The notes under the pieces are model-generated. The model saw only the letters and a list, made by a program, of their open reading frames with translations, had not been told where the DNA came from and did no database searches. A stretch of 64,000 nucleotides of DNA from Bacteroidota bacterium (GTDB lineage: Bacteria > Bacteroidota > Bacteroidia > Flavobacteriales > Weeksellaceae), in the NCBI GenBank assembly GCA_023423715.1, contig JAFAFC010000010.1, positions 23,068 through 87,067 of the forward strand, written 5' to 3'. Both the position numbers and the translations under genes were made by a program. Shown here one piece after another: positions 42,311 to 50,650 of this stretch. Position 1 is the first letter of the stretch. The number at the start of each line of letters is the position of its first letter.

Positions 42311-44974
42311 ATGAAATATTTAAAACTTTCTGGTCTAGAACCATTGATTATTACTCCTGAAAGTAATTTCATCAACGTTGGCGAACGTACCAATGTTGCA
42401 GGATCCAAGAAATTCTTACGCTTGGTGAAAGAAGAAAAATTTTCAGAAGCGTTGGATATTGCCAGAAATCAAGTGGAAGGCGGAGCCCAAATTCTCGATG
42501 TTAACTTCGATGATGGATTGATTGATGGTAAAGAATCGATGGTTAAATTTTTGAATTTAATAGCGTCCGAACCCGATATTGCACGAATTCCAATTATGAT
42601 TGACTCTTCTAAATGGGAGATTTTAGAAGCTGGAATGCAAGTGGTACAAGGAAAACCTGTGGTGAATTCCATAAGTTTAAAAGAAGGCGAAGCCGAATTT
42701 ATTCACCATGCGAAAACAATCAAAAGATACGGTGCAGCTGTCATTGTTATGGCGTTTGATGAGGTCGGGCAAGCGGATAATTACCAACGTCGAATTGACA
42801 TCGCAAAACGCTCGTATGATATTTTGGTGAATCAACTTGATTTTCCAGCCGAGGATATTATTTTTGATTTAAATATTTTCCCTGTAGCAACAGGAATGGA
42901 TGAGCATCGTCGCAACGCAATTGATTATATTGAAGCAACAAAATGGGTGCGCGAAAACCTGCCTTACGTCTCTGTAAGTGGTGGTGTGAGTAACGTTTCC
43001 TTCTCTTTCCGTGGGAATGACACCGTTCGTGAAGCGATGCATTCCGTTTTTCTGTATCACGCAATCAAAGCGGGAATGAATATGGGAATTGTAAATCCTA
43101 CGATGTTGGAAGTTTACGACGAAATTCCAAAAGAGCTTTTAGAGCTGGTGGAAGATGTAATGTTGGATAGACGAGAGGATGCTACCGAACGACTTTTAGA
43201 TTATTCTGAAAAACATAAATCCGTTAAAAAGGAAAAAGTAGAAGATCTTGCTTGGCGCGAACAACCTTTACAAGACCGAATCACACACGCTTTGGTGAAA
43301 GGTGTCGATCGTTTTATCGAAGAAGATGTCGAGGAAGCTCGACAATCAGCTTCTCGACCACTTGAGGTTATTGAAGTTAATTTAATGACCGGAATGGGCG
43401 TTGTCGGTGATCTTTTCGGTAGTGGGAAAATGTTCCTTCCGCAGGTGGTGAAATCGGCTCGTGTAATGAAAAGAGCTGTAGCTTATCTTCAGCCATACAT
43501 CGAAGCTGAAAAAGACTCATCAAGACCTGCTAATGGGAAAGTTTTGATGGCAACGGTGAAAGGTGATGTTCACGATATTGGAAAAAATATTGTTTCTGTG
43601 GTTTTGGGTTGTAATAATTATGAAATCATCGACCTTGGAGTGATGGTTCCTGCCGAAAAGATTATTCAAACGGCGATTGAAGAAAATGTTGATGTTATTG
43701 GATTGAGCGGTTTGATTACGCCAAGTTTGGATGAAATGGTTCATGTTGCTGCCGAATTGGAAAGACAAAATTTAGATTTTCCTTTAATGATCGGTGGTGC
43801 GACAACGTCCAAAGCACATACCGCAGTGAAGATTGATCCGAAATATAAAAATACGGTTGTTCACGTAAACGATGCTTCTCGAGCGGTGAACGTGGTTAGC
43901 TCACTTTTGAATAAGGAAAAATCAAACGCATATACTTTAGATTTAAAGGCCGATTATGAAGATTTTAGAGAGAAATTTCTAAATCGTCAGATTGTAAAAG
44001 AATACATCACGATTGAAGATGCGCGTAATCAAAAATTTAAAATTGATTGGAATACAACCGAAATTGTAAAACCTAGACAAATTGGAGTTCAAGTGATTCA
44101 AGATCAAAATCTTTCAGATTTACTTCCGTTCGTCGATTGGTCGCCTTTCTTTAGAAGCTGGGATTTGCATGGAAAATATCCGCAGATTTTAGATGATAAA
44201 GTTGTGGGTGAACAAGCTCGTGAATTGTTTAAAGAAGCGAAAGCAATGTTAAATAAAATCGTCGATGAAAAGTTGCTAACAGCGAAAGCTGTTTTTGGAG
44301 TTTTTCCTGCAAATTCGGTTCATGATGACGATATTTCACTTGAAAATGATGGAAAAGAGTTTACATTCAGAACACTGAGACAACAATTGAAAAAATCCGA
44401 AGGTAAAGAGTATTTGGCTTTAGCTGATTTCATTGCGCCTCAAGAAACAGGAAAAACCGATTATGTTGGGGCTTTCTGCGTGACGACCGGTTTTGGAACG
44501 GATGAGTTGGCAAAACAATACGAAGACGCAAACGATGATTACAACGCAATTATGGTGAAAGCCTTGGCGGATCGTTTAGCAGAAGCCTATGCCGAGTTTT
44601 TACATCACAAAGTTCGTACAGAAATATGGGGTTATGCAAGTCAAGAAAATTTAAGTAATGAAGATTTAATTGCAGAAAAATATAAAGGAATTCGTCCGGC
44701 ACCAGGATATCCAGCGTGTCCAGATCACACGGAAAAGTCAACGATTTGGGAACTTCTAAATGTGGATGAAACAATTGGAGTTACGCTAACAGAAAGTTTA
44801 GCAATGTGGCCTACAGCAGCTGTTTCCGGATATTATTTTGGAAATCCACAAGCAAAATATTTTGGTTTGGGTAAGATTGAAGAAGATCAATTGGAAGACT
44901 ACGCAACACGTAAGAATATTCCTTTAGAAGAAGCCAGAAAATGGCTTGCACCGAACTTGGTAAACGGTATTTAA
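42311..44974 (+). CDS. metH: methionine synthase part 2: folate, cobalamin and reactivation domains
   Basis: This 887-residue protein supplies the rest of cobalamin-dependent methionine synthase. In order: methyl-THF-binding barrel (INVGERTNVAGSKKF, ILDVNFDDGLIDG, MIDSSKWEILE), cap domain, B12-binding domain with KGDVHDIGKN (His421 is the cobalt ligand) and GLSGLITPSL, and the SAM-dependent reactivation domain with RPAPGYPACPDHTEKSTIWE. All modules are intact. It must act with part 1 (40079) in trans. Its presence means the cell makes or imports cobalamin. Confidence 0.95.
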   Translation: MKYLKLSGLEPLIITPESNFINVGERTNVAGSKKFLRLVKEEKFSEALDIARNQVEGGAQILDVNFDDGLIDGKESMVKFLNLIASEPDIARIPIMIDSSKWEILEAGMQVVQGKPVVNSISLKEGEAEFIHHAKTIKRYGAAVIVMAFDEVGQADNYQRRIDIAKRSYDILVNQLDFPAEDIIFDLNIFPVATGMDEHRRNAIDYIEATKWVRENLPYVSVSGGVSNVSFSFRGNDTVREAMHSVFLYHAIKAGMNMGIVNPTMLEVYDEIPKELLELVEDVMLDRREDATERLLDYSEKHKSVKKEKVEDLAWREQPLQDRITHALVKGVDRFIEEDVEEARQSASRPLEVIEVNLMTGMGVVGDLFGSGKMFLPQVVKSARVMKRAVAYLQPYIEAEKDSSRPANGKVLMATVKGDVHDIGKNIVSVVLGCNNYEIIDLGVMVPAEKIIQTAIEENVDVIGLSGLITPSLDEMVHVAAELERQNLDFPLMIGGATTSKAHTAVKIDPKYKNTVVHVNDASRAVNVVSSLLNKEKSNAYTLDLKADYEDFREKFLNRQIVKEYITIEDARNQKFKIDWNTTEIVKPRQIGVQVIQDQNLSDLLPFVDWSPFFRSWDLHGKYPQILDDKVVGEQARELFKEAKAMLNKIVDEKLLTAKAVFGVFPANSVHDDDISLENDGKEFTFRTLRQQLKKSEGKEYLALADFIAPQETGKTDYVGAFCVTTGFGTDELAKQYEDANDDYNAIMVKALADRLAEAYAEFLHHKVRTEIWGYASQENLSNEDLIAEKYKGIRPAPGYPACPDHTEKSTIWELLNVDETIGVTLTESLAMWPTAAVSGYYFGNPQAKYFGLGKIEEDQLEDYATRKNIPLEEARKWLAPNLVNGI

Positions 44975-44997
44975 ATAATAAGAACGAAAACAGAACT

Positions 44998-45957
44998 ATG
45001 AAGATTACGGATCATATAAAAAATGCCGATGGCAAAACCTTATTTTCTTTTGAAATTGTCCCACCACAAAAAGGTGTAGGTATTGCCGATTTATACAAAA
45101 ACATCGATCCTTTAATGGAGTTTAATCCTCCGTTTATCGATGTGACAACCTCTCGCGAAGAGTATGTTTTTATCGAGCATGGAAATGGTTTGATGGAGCG
45201 AAAATTAACCAGAATGCGTCCAGGTACACTTGGTATTTGCGCCGCAATTCAGCATAAATACAATGTAGATACGGTCCCGCACGTTTTGTGTGGAGGATTT
45301 ACGAAAGAAGAAACCGAATATCTTTTGGTGGATTGTATGTATTTGGGGATTCAAAATATTATGGCGTTGCGTGGCGATGCGATGAAAGGTGAAAAATATT
45401 TTAAGGCGAGTAAAGGAGGGAATCAATACGCTTCCGATTTGGTGGCTCAAATTCAAGATTTAGGAAAAGGGAAATATTTGCACGGTGAGCAGATTGATTG
45501 TGAGGAGCAAAACAGCTTCTGCATTGGCGTTGCGGGTTATCCAGAAAAACATATCGAAGCGCCTTCTATGAAGTATGATTTGGAAATGTTGAAGAAAAAA
45601 GTGGATAACGGAGCCGATTATGTTGTGACTCAGATGTTTTTTGACAATCAAAAATATTTTGAATTTGTAAAACAAGCTCGCGAATACGGAATTGATGTTC
45701 CAATTATTCCAGGAATTAAGCCTATAGCGACTTTAAGTCATCTTCAATTGTTACCTCAAGTATTCAAAATTGATTTTCCTGAAGCTTTAATTAAGGAAAT
45801 AATGAAGTGCAAAACGAATGCAGATGTTCGTCAAGTGGGTATCGAATGGTCGATTGCGCAGTGCAGAGAGCTTTTAGATTTTGGCGTTCCAGTGCTTCAC
45901 TTTTATTCGATGGGAAAAAGTGATAACATTTTGAAAATTGGCCGCGAGGTTTTTTAA
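44998..45957 (+). CDS. metF: methylenetetrahydrofolate reductase
   Basis: This 319-residue FAD enzyme reduces 5,10-methylene-THF to 5-methyl-THF, the methyl donor for MetH. Motifs: LFSFEIVPPQKG near the N-terminus, FIDVTTSREEY, NIMALRGDAM and ADYVVTQMFFDNQKYFEF. The ATG at 44998 gives the normal N-terminus; an in-frame ATG at 44941 lies within the end of metH and was rejected. It is the last gene of the methionine operon and is followed by a terminator. Confidence 0.94.
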   Translation: MKITDHIKNADGKTLFSFEIVPPQKGVGIADLYKNIDPLMEFNPPFIDVTTSREEYVFIEHGNGLMERKLTRMRPGTLGICAAIQHKYNVDTVPHVLCGGFTKEETEYLLVDCMYLGIQNIMALRGDAMKGEKYFKASKGGNQYASDLVAQIQDLGKGKYLHGEQIDCEEQNSFCIGVAGYPEKHIEAPSMKYDLEMLKKKVDNGADYVVTQMFFDNQKYFEFVKQAREYGIDVPIIPGIKPIATLSHLQLLPQVFKIDFPEALIKEIMKCKTNADVRQVGIEWSIAQCRELLDFGVPVLHFYSMGKSDNILKIGREVF

Positions 45958-45964
45958 ATAGAGA

Positions 45965-45989
45965 AAAGATGCTGAAAAGCATCTTTTTT
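45965..45989. terminator. terminator of the methionine operon
   Basis: AAGATGC (45966-45972) pairs with GCATCTT (45979-45985) and is followed by T. It can also act on the minus strand, where it overlaps the stop codon region of the facing gene. Confidence 0.8.
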
Positions 45990-47142
45990 ATAATATAGGG
46001 TGACGTTCAAATTCACTATTTGGATCGAAAAGATAGCGGTATGTTGCTAATTTTCGAGTAACTTCTGTATCTAAGTTTTCCGCAATTCGGGTCATTTTTG
46101 GGTTGAAGTCTCCAATCCATTGCAATTCGGTATCTATGAAATCGGTGTGTTTTCTAATATGTTGCGTGCCTTCCCAAATCATATAACCATCAACGCCTTT
46201 CTTTTGCCATTCAGGGACAATTCCGAAAACCAAGCCCACCATTTTGGTGTTTTTTGTGAAGGTTTTCACCCAAAGAAACTTTAGTTTTTGCCATAAACCG
46301 AATTTTCCATTCAAATATTTAAACCATTGATTCAAATCTGGAATATTGATCCACATGGCGATAGGTTTTTCATCTTCATAAACAAACCACGAAATATGAT
46401 CGTTCAGAACGGGTTTCATCGTTTTAAACATTTTCAATGTCTTACTTTCCTCCAATTCCTTGCCTTCACCGTGGCTTGCCCATGCTTTGTTATAAACCTC
46501 CGTAAAGTCTTTGGCGAACTTCTCCAAGTTGTTTTTCTTCATCGGAACGGCTTTAATACTCGGATTGTTGGAATATTTGCGATGCATCACCGTGAAAACT
46601 CTAGAAACGTCCGCGTGAATTCCTCGGCTGTAACACAATTGGTTGAAATAAATTTGCAATCCATACCCTTCAAACAATTCCTTGTAATAGGGTGGATTGT
46701 AATTCATCGCATACAACGGCGGCTGAAAACCATCGATCAGTAATCCCCAAAATTTATCTCGTTCCCCAAAATTAATGGGTCCATCCATGGCTTTCATTCC
46801 TTTTTCTTGAAGCCAGTTTTTGCAAAAATCAAAGATATGGTGTGCGACTTTGAGATCGTTTACACAATCAAAAAAACCAAATCCACCGGTTGGGATTTTC
46901 TGTGCATATTTTTCATTAACAAAAACCGCAACTTTCCCTACGGTTTTTCCTTTTTCGTCTTTAAAGAGGTAACGTTCACAGGTTCCGTTCCGGAAAACTT
47001 TGTTTTTCTTAGGGTCGAAAACTTCTTCAATGTCTTTATCTAAAGGTCGAATGTAATTTTTATCACCTGCAAATAAACGTGCTGGAAATTCCAAAAACTC
47101 GTTTTGGCTTTCTTTCGTTTTTACCAACTCCTGTTGTATCAT
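45988..47142 (-). CDS. YghO/BcerS-like GNAT-fold acyltransferase
   Basis: This 384-residue protein matches the family that includes E. coli YghO and the bacterial ceramide synthase-like (BcerS) proteins, which have a GNAT-type fold. Recognisable parts are the N-terminal FLEFPARLFAGDKNYIRPLD, MDGPINFGERDKFWGLLIDG, NYNPPYYKELFEGYG, and the C-terminal GIVPEWQKKGVDGYMIWE, which corresponds to the acyl-CoA-binding loop. There is no membrane segment. Family members in Caulobacter acylate sphinganine; a similar lipid N-acylation is possible here but not shown. Lipid genes are not adjacent. Confidence 0.68.
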   Translation of the reverse strand: MIQQELVKTKESQNEFLEFPARLFAGDKNYIRPLDKDIEEVFDPKKNKVFRNGTCERYLFKDEKGKTVGKVAVFVNEKYAQKIPTGGFGFFDCVNDLKVAHHIFDFCKNWLQEKGMKAMDGPINFGERDKFWGLLIDGFQPPLYAMNYNPPYYKELFEGYGLQIYFNQLCYSRGIHADVSRVFTVMHRKYSNNPSIKAVPMKKNNLEKFAKDFTEVYNKAWASHGEGKELEESKTLKMFKTMKPVLNDHISWFVYEDEKPIAMWINIPDLNQWFKYLNGKFGLWQKLKFLWVKTFTKNTKMVGLVFGIVPEWQKKGVDGYMIWEGTQHIRKHTDFIDTELQWIGDFNPKMTRIAENLDTEVTRKLATYRYLFDPNSEFERHPIL

Positions 47143-47205
47143 CTTTTTACGACCCGTCGGGTTTTTAGAATGTCAATTCAGATTCAATTTGAATATTTAC
47201 TGAAT

Positions 47206-47224
47206 CTAAATAGTAACTATTTAG
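47206..47224. repeat. inverted repeat in the 47143-47233 gap
   Basis: CTAAATAG-TAA-CTATTTAG is a perfect 8-bp inverted repeat just after the lipoprotein stop (47234, minus strand). A second pair, AGATTCA/TGAATCT, lies beside it. It could be a weak AT-rich terminator or an operator for the YghO-like gene. Confidence 0.35.
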
Positions 47225-47233
47225 CAATTTTGT

Positions 47234-47713
47234 TTAATAACTTGGGCAATCCTGAACTTTAATATTGTGCATTTCCACTTGGTGCCCTTTGTATTCTATC
47301 GTGATTTTAGGAAAAGCGCCATACGTACAATCGCTTGTCATTTCATCAAAATTTCCGTTCTCTGCTTTAATTTTGATGTCATCACCCGATATTTCGTATT
47401 GATTTTCTTGGAAACTCAAGTTTTTTAAAGGAACATTTTGCCCGTCAATATTGATAATTCCCGAATTTGATCGTGTGTCAAATGAAATTAAGGTTTTTGA
47501 GTTTTGGGTGAAAACCGTTTTTCCAGGTTCCACTTGGTCTTGGATAGGTTCTACCGAAAAAGCATTGGGGTTTTCTTGAGGCCCCATCGTTGCAGAATCT
47601 CCCGCTTGTACTGAATCTGTCGTTGTTGTACTTTCAATAGAAGCTTCTTTTTTACAACTTGCTAAACTTAAGGCTGCAACACATGCAATACCCATTATTT
47701 TCCTAATTTTCAT
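47234..47713 (-). CDS. hypothetical lipoprotein, 159 aa
   Basis: I do not recognise the family. The signal MKIRKIMGIACVAALSLASC ends in a lipobox cysteine, then KKEASIESTTTTDS is a flexible linker. The mature domain (about 100 residues, mostly predicted beta) contains TLISFDTRSNSGIINIDGQN and two cysteines near the C-terminus (TSDCTYGAF and VQDCPSY) that may form a disulfide. It is a single gene on the minus strand. Confidence 0.68.
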   Translation of the reverse strand: MKIRKIMGIACVAALSLASCKKEASIESTTTTDSVQAGDSATMGPQENPNAFSVEPIQDQVEPGKTVFTQNSKTLISFDTRSNSGIINIDGQNVPLKNLSFQENQYEISGDDIKIKAENGNFDEMTSDCTYGAFPKITIEYKGHQVEMHNIKVQDCPSY

Positions 47714-47869
47714 TGTGTATGGTTTTTCCTAGGTAGGCTAAGGTACTAAAAACTGAAGAAAAATGAAAAAAACGAACCTATTTTTACAAAAAATGAAATC
47801 AAAAACTGTGTTGTAATCTAGCTTTAGTTACTTTATTAACTTCGATTTTTCAGTGTTTTTCGAAATGCG

Positions 47870-47877
47870 TACTTTTG
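47870..47877 (+). promoter_or_regulatory. -7 promoter element of yicC-gmk-nadA
   Basis: TACTTTTG matches TAnnTTTG and ends 20 nt before the chosen yicC ATG (47898). The in-frame ATG at 47853 is upstream of it and cannot be in the transcript. Confidence 0.6.
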
Positions 47878-47897
47878 TACTTATTATCAAAAAGCCT

Positions 47898-48755
47898 ATG
47901 ATTTTGTCCATGACCGGCTTCGGAAGAAGCGAAGGGATTTACGAAGGAAAAAAGATTTGCGTAGAGATTAAATCGCTTAACAGCAAATCATTCGATTTAA
48001 ATATCAGAGTACCCGTTCGGTACAAAGAAAAAGAATTTGAAATTCGAAAAATTTTAAACGATACCATCCTTCGAGGAAAGGTTGATTGTTTTATAAATTG
48101 TGAACTTTTAGACGATTGTTCGGATGTGAAAATCAATAAAGATTTGATTACAGCCTACATGAAATCGTTGAAAGAATGCGCCGATGACGCACCCGAATTC
48201 GAGTATTTGAAAATGGCGGTTCGTATGCCGGAAGCCATTAGTTCAAAACCGGAAGAACTTCAAGGTGGTGAGTGGGAATTCCTTCAATCTGTTGTTCAGT
48301 CAGCTTTAGAGAAGTTTTTAGAATTTAGAAAAACGGAAGGGGCAAATTTAGAACGCGATTTAATGAAATCTGTGGAAGGTATTGGCTCGCAATTGGAAAA
48401 AGTAATTCCGTTTGAAGAAGCAAGAATGCAGTCTATCAAAGAACGTTATAAAAAGTCTTTAGCCGAGTTTGAAAATGTTGATGAAACACGATTCTACCAA
48501 GAAATGGCGTACTTCACAGAGAAAATTGATATTTCGGAAGAAAAAGTACGTCTAACTCAGCATTTAAAATACTTTAAAGAGGTTTTAGAAACGGAAGAGT
48601 TCAATGGTAAAAAACTAGGATTCATCGCGCAAGAAATTGGTCGAGAAATCAATACCATGGGTTCTAAAGCCAATCATGCTGACATCCAAAAATTGGTGGT
48701 TATGATGAAAGACGATTTAGAAAAAATCAAAGAACAAGCGTTAAATATTTTATAG
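47898..48755 (+). CDS. yicC: YicC/YloC family endoribonuclease
   Basis: This 285-residue protein is the YicC/YloC family, shown in other bacteria to be an endoribonuclease. The N-terminus MILSMTGFGRSEG and the C-terminal FIAQEIGREINTMGSKAN are diagnostic. The ATG at 47898 was chosen from the family start and the promoter position. It opens the yicC-gmk-nadA operon; the yicC-gmk pair is widely conserved. Confidence 0.92.
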   Translation: MILSMTGFGRSEGIYEGKKICVEIKSLNSKSFDLNIRVPVRYKEKEFEIRKILNDTILRGKVDCFINCELLDDCSDVKINKDLITAYMKSLKECADDAPEFEYLKMAVRMPEAISSKPEELQGGEWEFLQSVVQSALEKFLEFRKTEGANLERDLMKSVEGIGSQLEKVIPFEEARMQSIKERYKKSLAEFENVDETRFYQEMAYFTEKIDISEEKVRLTQHLKYFKEVLETEEFNGKKLGFIAQEIGREINTMGSKANHADIQKLVVMMKDDLEKIKEQALNIL

Positions 48756-48766
48756 ATTTTCAAGTT

Positions 48767-49333
48767 TTGAAACAAAAAGTTATCATATTTTCGGCACCTT
48801 CAGGAAGTGGGAAAACGACTTTGGTGAAACATGCTTTAGCGCATTTTTCGGATTTAGAATTTTCAATATCGTGTACAACGCGTAACCCTCGCGGTGAAGA
48901 GCTTCACGGAAAAGATTATTATTTTCTTTCTCCGGATGAATTTCGTGAGCGTATCTCAAAAGAGCATTTTGTAGAGTTTGAAGAGGTTTATGAAGATAAA
49001 TTTTACGGGACGCTGAAAGAAGAAGTAGAGCGCATTTGGAATGCCGGAAAAGTTGTTATATTTGATGTGGATGTGAAAGGTGGCGTTGCCCTAAAAAAGT
49101 ATTTTGGGGAGAAAGCATTATCAATTTTCATTGTTCCACCTTCGATTGAAGAATTGGAACGAAGATTGATTTCTCGAGGTACTGATGATGCGGAAACGAT
49201 AAAAACTAGAGTGGCAAAAGCGGAAGAAGAATTGGCGTACCAAAATCAATTTGATGAGGTGATTATCAATACGGTTCTTGATGAAGCTAAAGCGCAAACC
49301 GATGCAATCATCCAAAATTTTATAAATGCTTAA
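48767..49333 (+). CDS. gmk: guanylate kinase
   Basis: This 188-residue enzyme phosphorylates GMP to GDP. It has the P-loop IIFSAPSGSGKTTLVKHAL, the GMP-binding SISCTTRNPRGEELHGKDYYFL, and the lid region LISRGTDDAETIKTRV. The start must be the TTG at 48767, since it gives the normal KQKVIIFSAPSG start and no ATG lies before the P-loop. It follows yicC by 11 bp and precedes nadA by 3 bp. Confidence 0.95.
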   Translation: MKQKVIIFSAPSGSGKTTLVKHALAHFSDLEFSISCTTRNPRGEELHGKDYYFLSPDEFRERISKEHFVEFEEVYEDKFYGTLKEEVERIWNAGKVVIFDVDVKGGVALKKYFGEKALSIFIVPPSIEELERRLISRGTDDAETIKTRVAKAEEELAYQNQFDEVIINTVLDEAKAQTDAIIQNFINA

Positions 49334-49336
49334 ACT

Positions 49337-50356
49337 ATGAGTACAGAAACATTAGACATTGCAAAAGCCAAACTTCCAGTTTTCGGATATATGAAAATGG
49401 AGGATATGAAAATTCCTCAAGGTGAAGCTTTGGTACAAGCGATTTTGGATATTAAAAAAGAAAAAAATGCAGTGATTTTAGCACACTATTATCAGCCTGC
49501 AGAAATTCAAGATATTGCTGATTTTTTGGGAGATTCTTTGCAATTGGCAAGACAAGCGAAAGATACAGATGCTGATATGATCGCCTTTTGTGGGGTTCAT
49601 TTCATGGCAGAAGCAGCAAAAATTCTTAATCCAACTAAAAAGGTAGTTTTGCCTGATACGTTGGCTGGCTGTTCTCTTGCTGATGGTTGTTCGGGAGAAG
49701 GTTTACGCGCGATGCGTGCTCAACATCCGAACGCGCTAATTGCAACCTACATTAATTGTAATGCGGAAACCAAAGCAGAAAGCGACATCATAGTAACGAG
49801 TTCTAATGCAGAAACTATTATCAAAGCGTTGCCGGAAGATCGTCCAATTATTTTCGCTCCCGATAAAAATTTGGGACGTTATTTAATGAAGAAAACGGGT
49901 CGTGATATGATTCTTTGGGATGGAAGTTGCATCGTTCACGAAGCATTTTCTATGGAACGAATCGCGCAACAACTTGCTGAAAACCCTGATGCTAAGTTAA
50001 TTGCACATCCAGAAAGTGAGACTGCGGTATTAGATCTTGCGCATTTTATCGGTTCTACATCAGCATTGTTGAATTATGTTGAAAAAGATGATTCGCAAAA
50101 GTTTATTATTGCGACAGAAGAAGGGATTCTTCATGAAATGAGAAAACGTGCACCACATAAAACCTTAATTCCAGCTTTAGTTTTCGACGAGAGCTGTAAT
50201 TGCTCTGAATGTTTCTATATGAAGCGAAATACTTTAGAAAAATTGTATTTGTGTATGAAGTACGATTTACCTGAAATTTTGATTGAAGAAGAGCTGAGAT
50301 TAAAAGCATTAAAGCCTATTGAAGCCATGTTAGAGCTTTCAAAAAATATTAAATAA
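49337..50356 (+). CDS. nadA: quinolinate synthase A
   Basis: This 339-residue 4Fe-4S enzyme condenses iminoaspartate with dihydroxyacetone phosphate to quinolinate in NAD synthesis. Visible motifs are ILAHYYQPAEIQDIADFLGD, MIAFCGVHFMAEAAKIL, LPDTLAGCSLADGC, YINCNAETKAESD and the C-terminal CNCSECFYMKRNTLEKL. The cluster cysteines fall in three of these. It is the third gene of the yicC-gmk-nadA operon and ends at a terminator; nadB and nadC are not in the window. Confidence 0.95.
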   Translation: MSTETLDIAKAKLPVFGYMKMEDMKIPQGEALVQAILDIKKEKNAVILAHYYQPAEIQDIADFLGDSLQLARQAKDTDADMIAFCGVHFMAEAAKILNPTKKVVLPDTLAGCSLADGCSGEGLRAMRAQHPNALIATYINCNAETKAESDIIVTSSNAETIIKALPEDRPIIFAPDKNLGRYLMKKTGRDMILWDGSCIVHEAFSMERIAQQLAENPDAKLIAHPESETAVLDLAHFIGSTSALLNYVEKDDSQKFIIATEEGILHEMRKRAPHKTLIPALVFDESCNCSECFYMKRNTLEKLYLCMKYDLPEILIEEELRLKALKPIEAMLELSKNIK

Positions 50357-50374
50357 TTCATTACGAATTTTGAG

Positions 50375-50406
50375 AAATCTTTCCTTTTTTGGAAAGATTT
50401 TTTATT
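50375..50406 (+). terminator. terminator after nadA
   Basis: AAATCTTTCC (50375-50384) pairs with GGAAAGATTT (50391-50400) and is followed by a T run. Confidence 0.8.
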
Positions 50407-50422
50407 TTTATTAGAAATTAAC

Positions 50423-50452
50423 ATTGTATTTTCGAGAAAAGTTATACTTTTG
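50423..50452 (+). promoter_or_regulatory. promoter of the threonine operon
   Basis: ATTG at 50423-50426 and TACTTTTG at 50445-50452 (perfect TAnnTTTG) are 18 nt apart. Transcription would begin near 50457, only a few nucleotides before the leader peptide ATG. Confidence 0.7.
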
Positions 50453-50460
50453 CTAAGTAA

Positions 50461-50559
50461 ATGAAGACGCAAAGCAACATATTTTCTTTTAACACCAAGC
50501 CATCAGGTTTTGGTATTGCTTCGTCTATTTCAACTACGATTATTACGATTACCCCGTAA
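50461..50559 (+). CDS. threonine operon leader peptide (ThrL-like)
   Basis: This is a 32-codon reading frame (ATG at 50461, TAA at 50557-50559) in the leader of thrABC, too short for ordinary gene finding. The peptide begins MKTQSNIFSF and ends ISTTIITITP, so the last ten codons contain four Thr and four Ile. E. coli ThrL has a similar Thr/Ile run (ISTTITTTITIT) and senses both amino acids by ribosome stalling. The promoter lies just upstream, and a terminator-like hairpin (50594-50625) lies between it and thrA. No similarity other than the run is expected, because such peptides are conserved in codon content only. The identification rests on position, composition and hairpin. Confidence 0.88.
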   Translation: MKTQSNIFSFNTKPSGFGIASSISTTIITITP

Positions 50560-50625
50560 AGGGGAAAACATGTACATATAATTCCGGACCTGGGATTCTC
50601 TTTTGGATAGAGAATCAGCATTTTT
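50552..50625 (+). promoter_or_regulatory. thr operon attenuator region
   Basis: After the Thr/Ile codons, CCCC (50552-50555) can pair with GGGG (50561-50564) across the leader stop, and GGAA (50563-50566) can instead pair with TTCC (50582-50585). A final hairpin, GATTCTC (50594-50600) with GAGAATC (50610-50616), is followed by ATTTTT after AGC (terminator, ends 50625). Competing stems plus a terminator fit attenuation by ribosome position. Exact folds need computation. Confidence 0.72.
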
Positions 50626-50650
50626 CATTTAATATTTACAACACAATAAT

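Noticed and set aside
44941..44997. Longer start for metF within the end of metH
   Set aside because: The ATG at 44998 gives the standard MetF N-terminus.
47152..47165. CCCG-T-CGGG palindrome as a terminator
   Set aside because: A one-base loop cannot form a hairpin, and its place relative to the neighbouring genes does not fit well.
47853..47897. Longer start for yicC
   Set aside because: It is upstream of the TACTTTTG promoter element, and the family begins with MILSMTGFGR.
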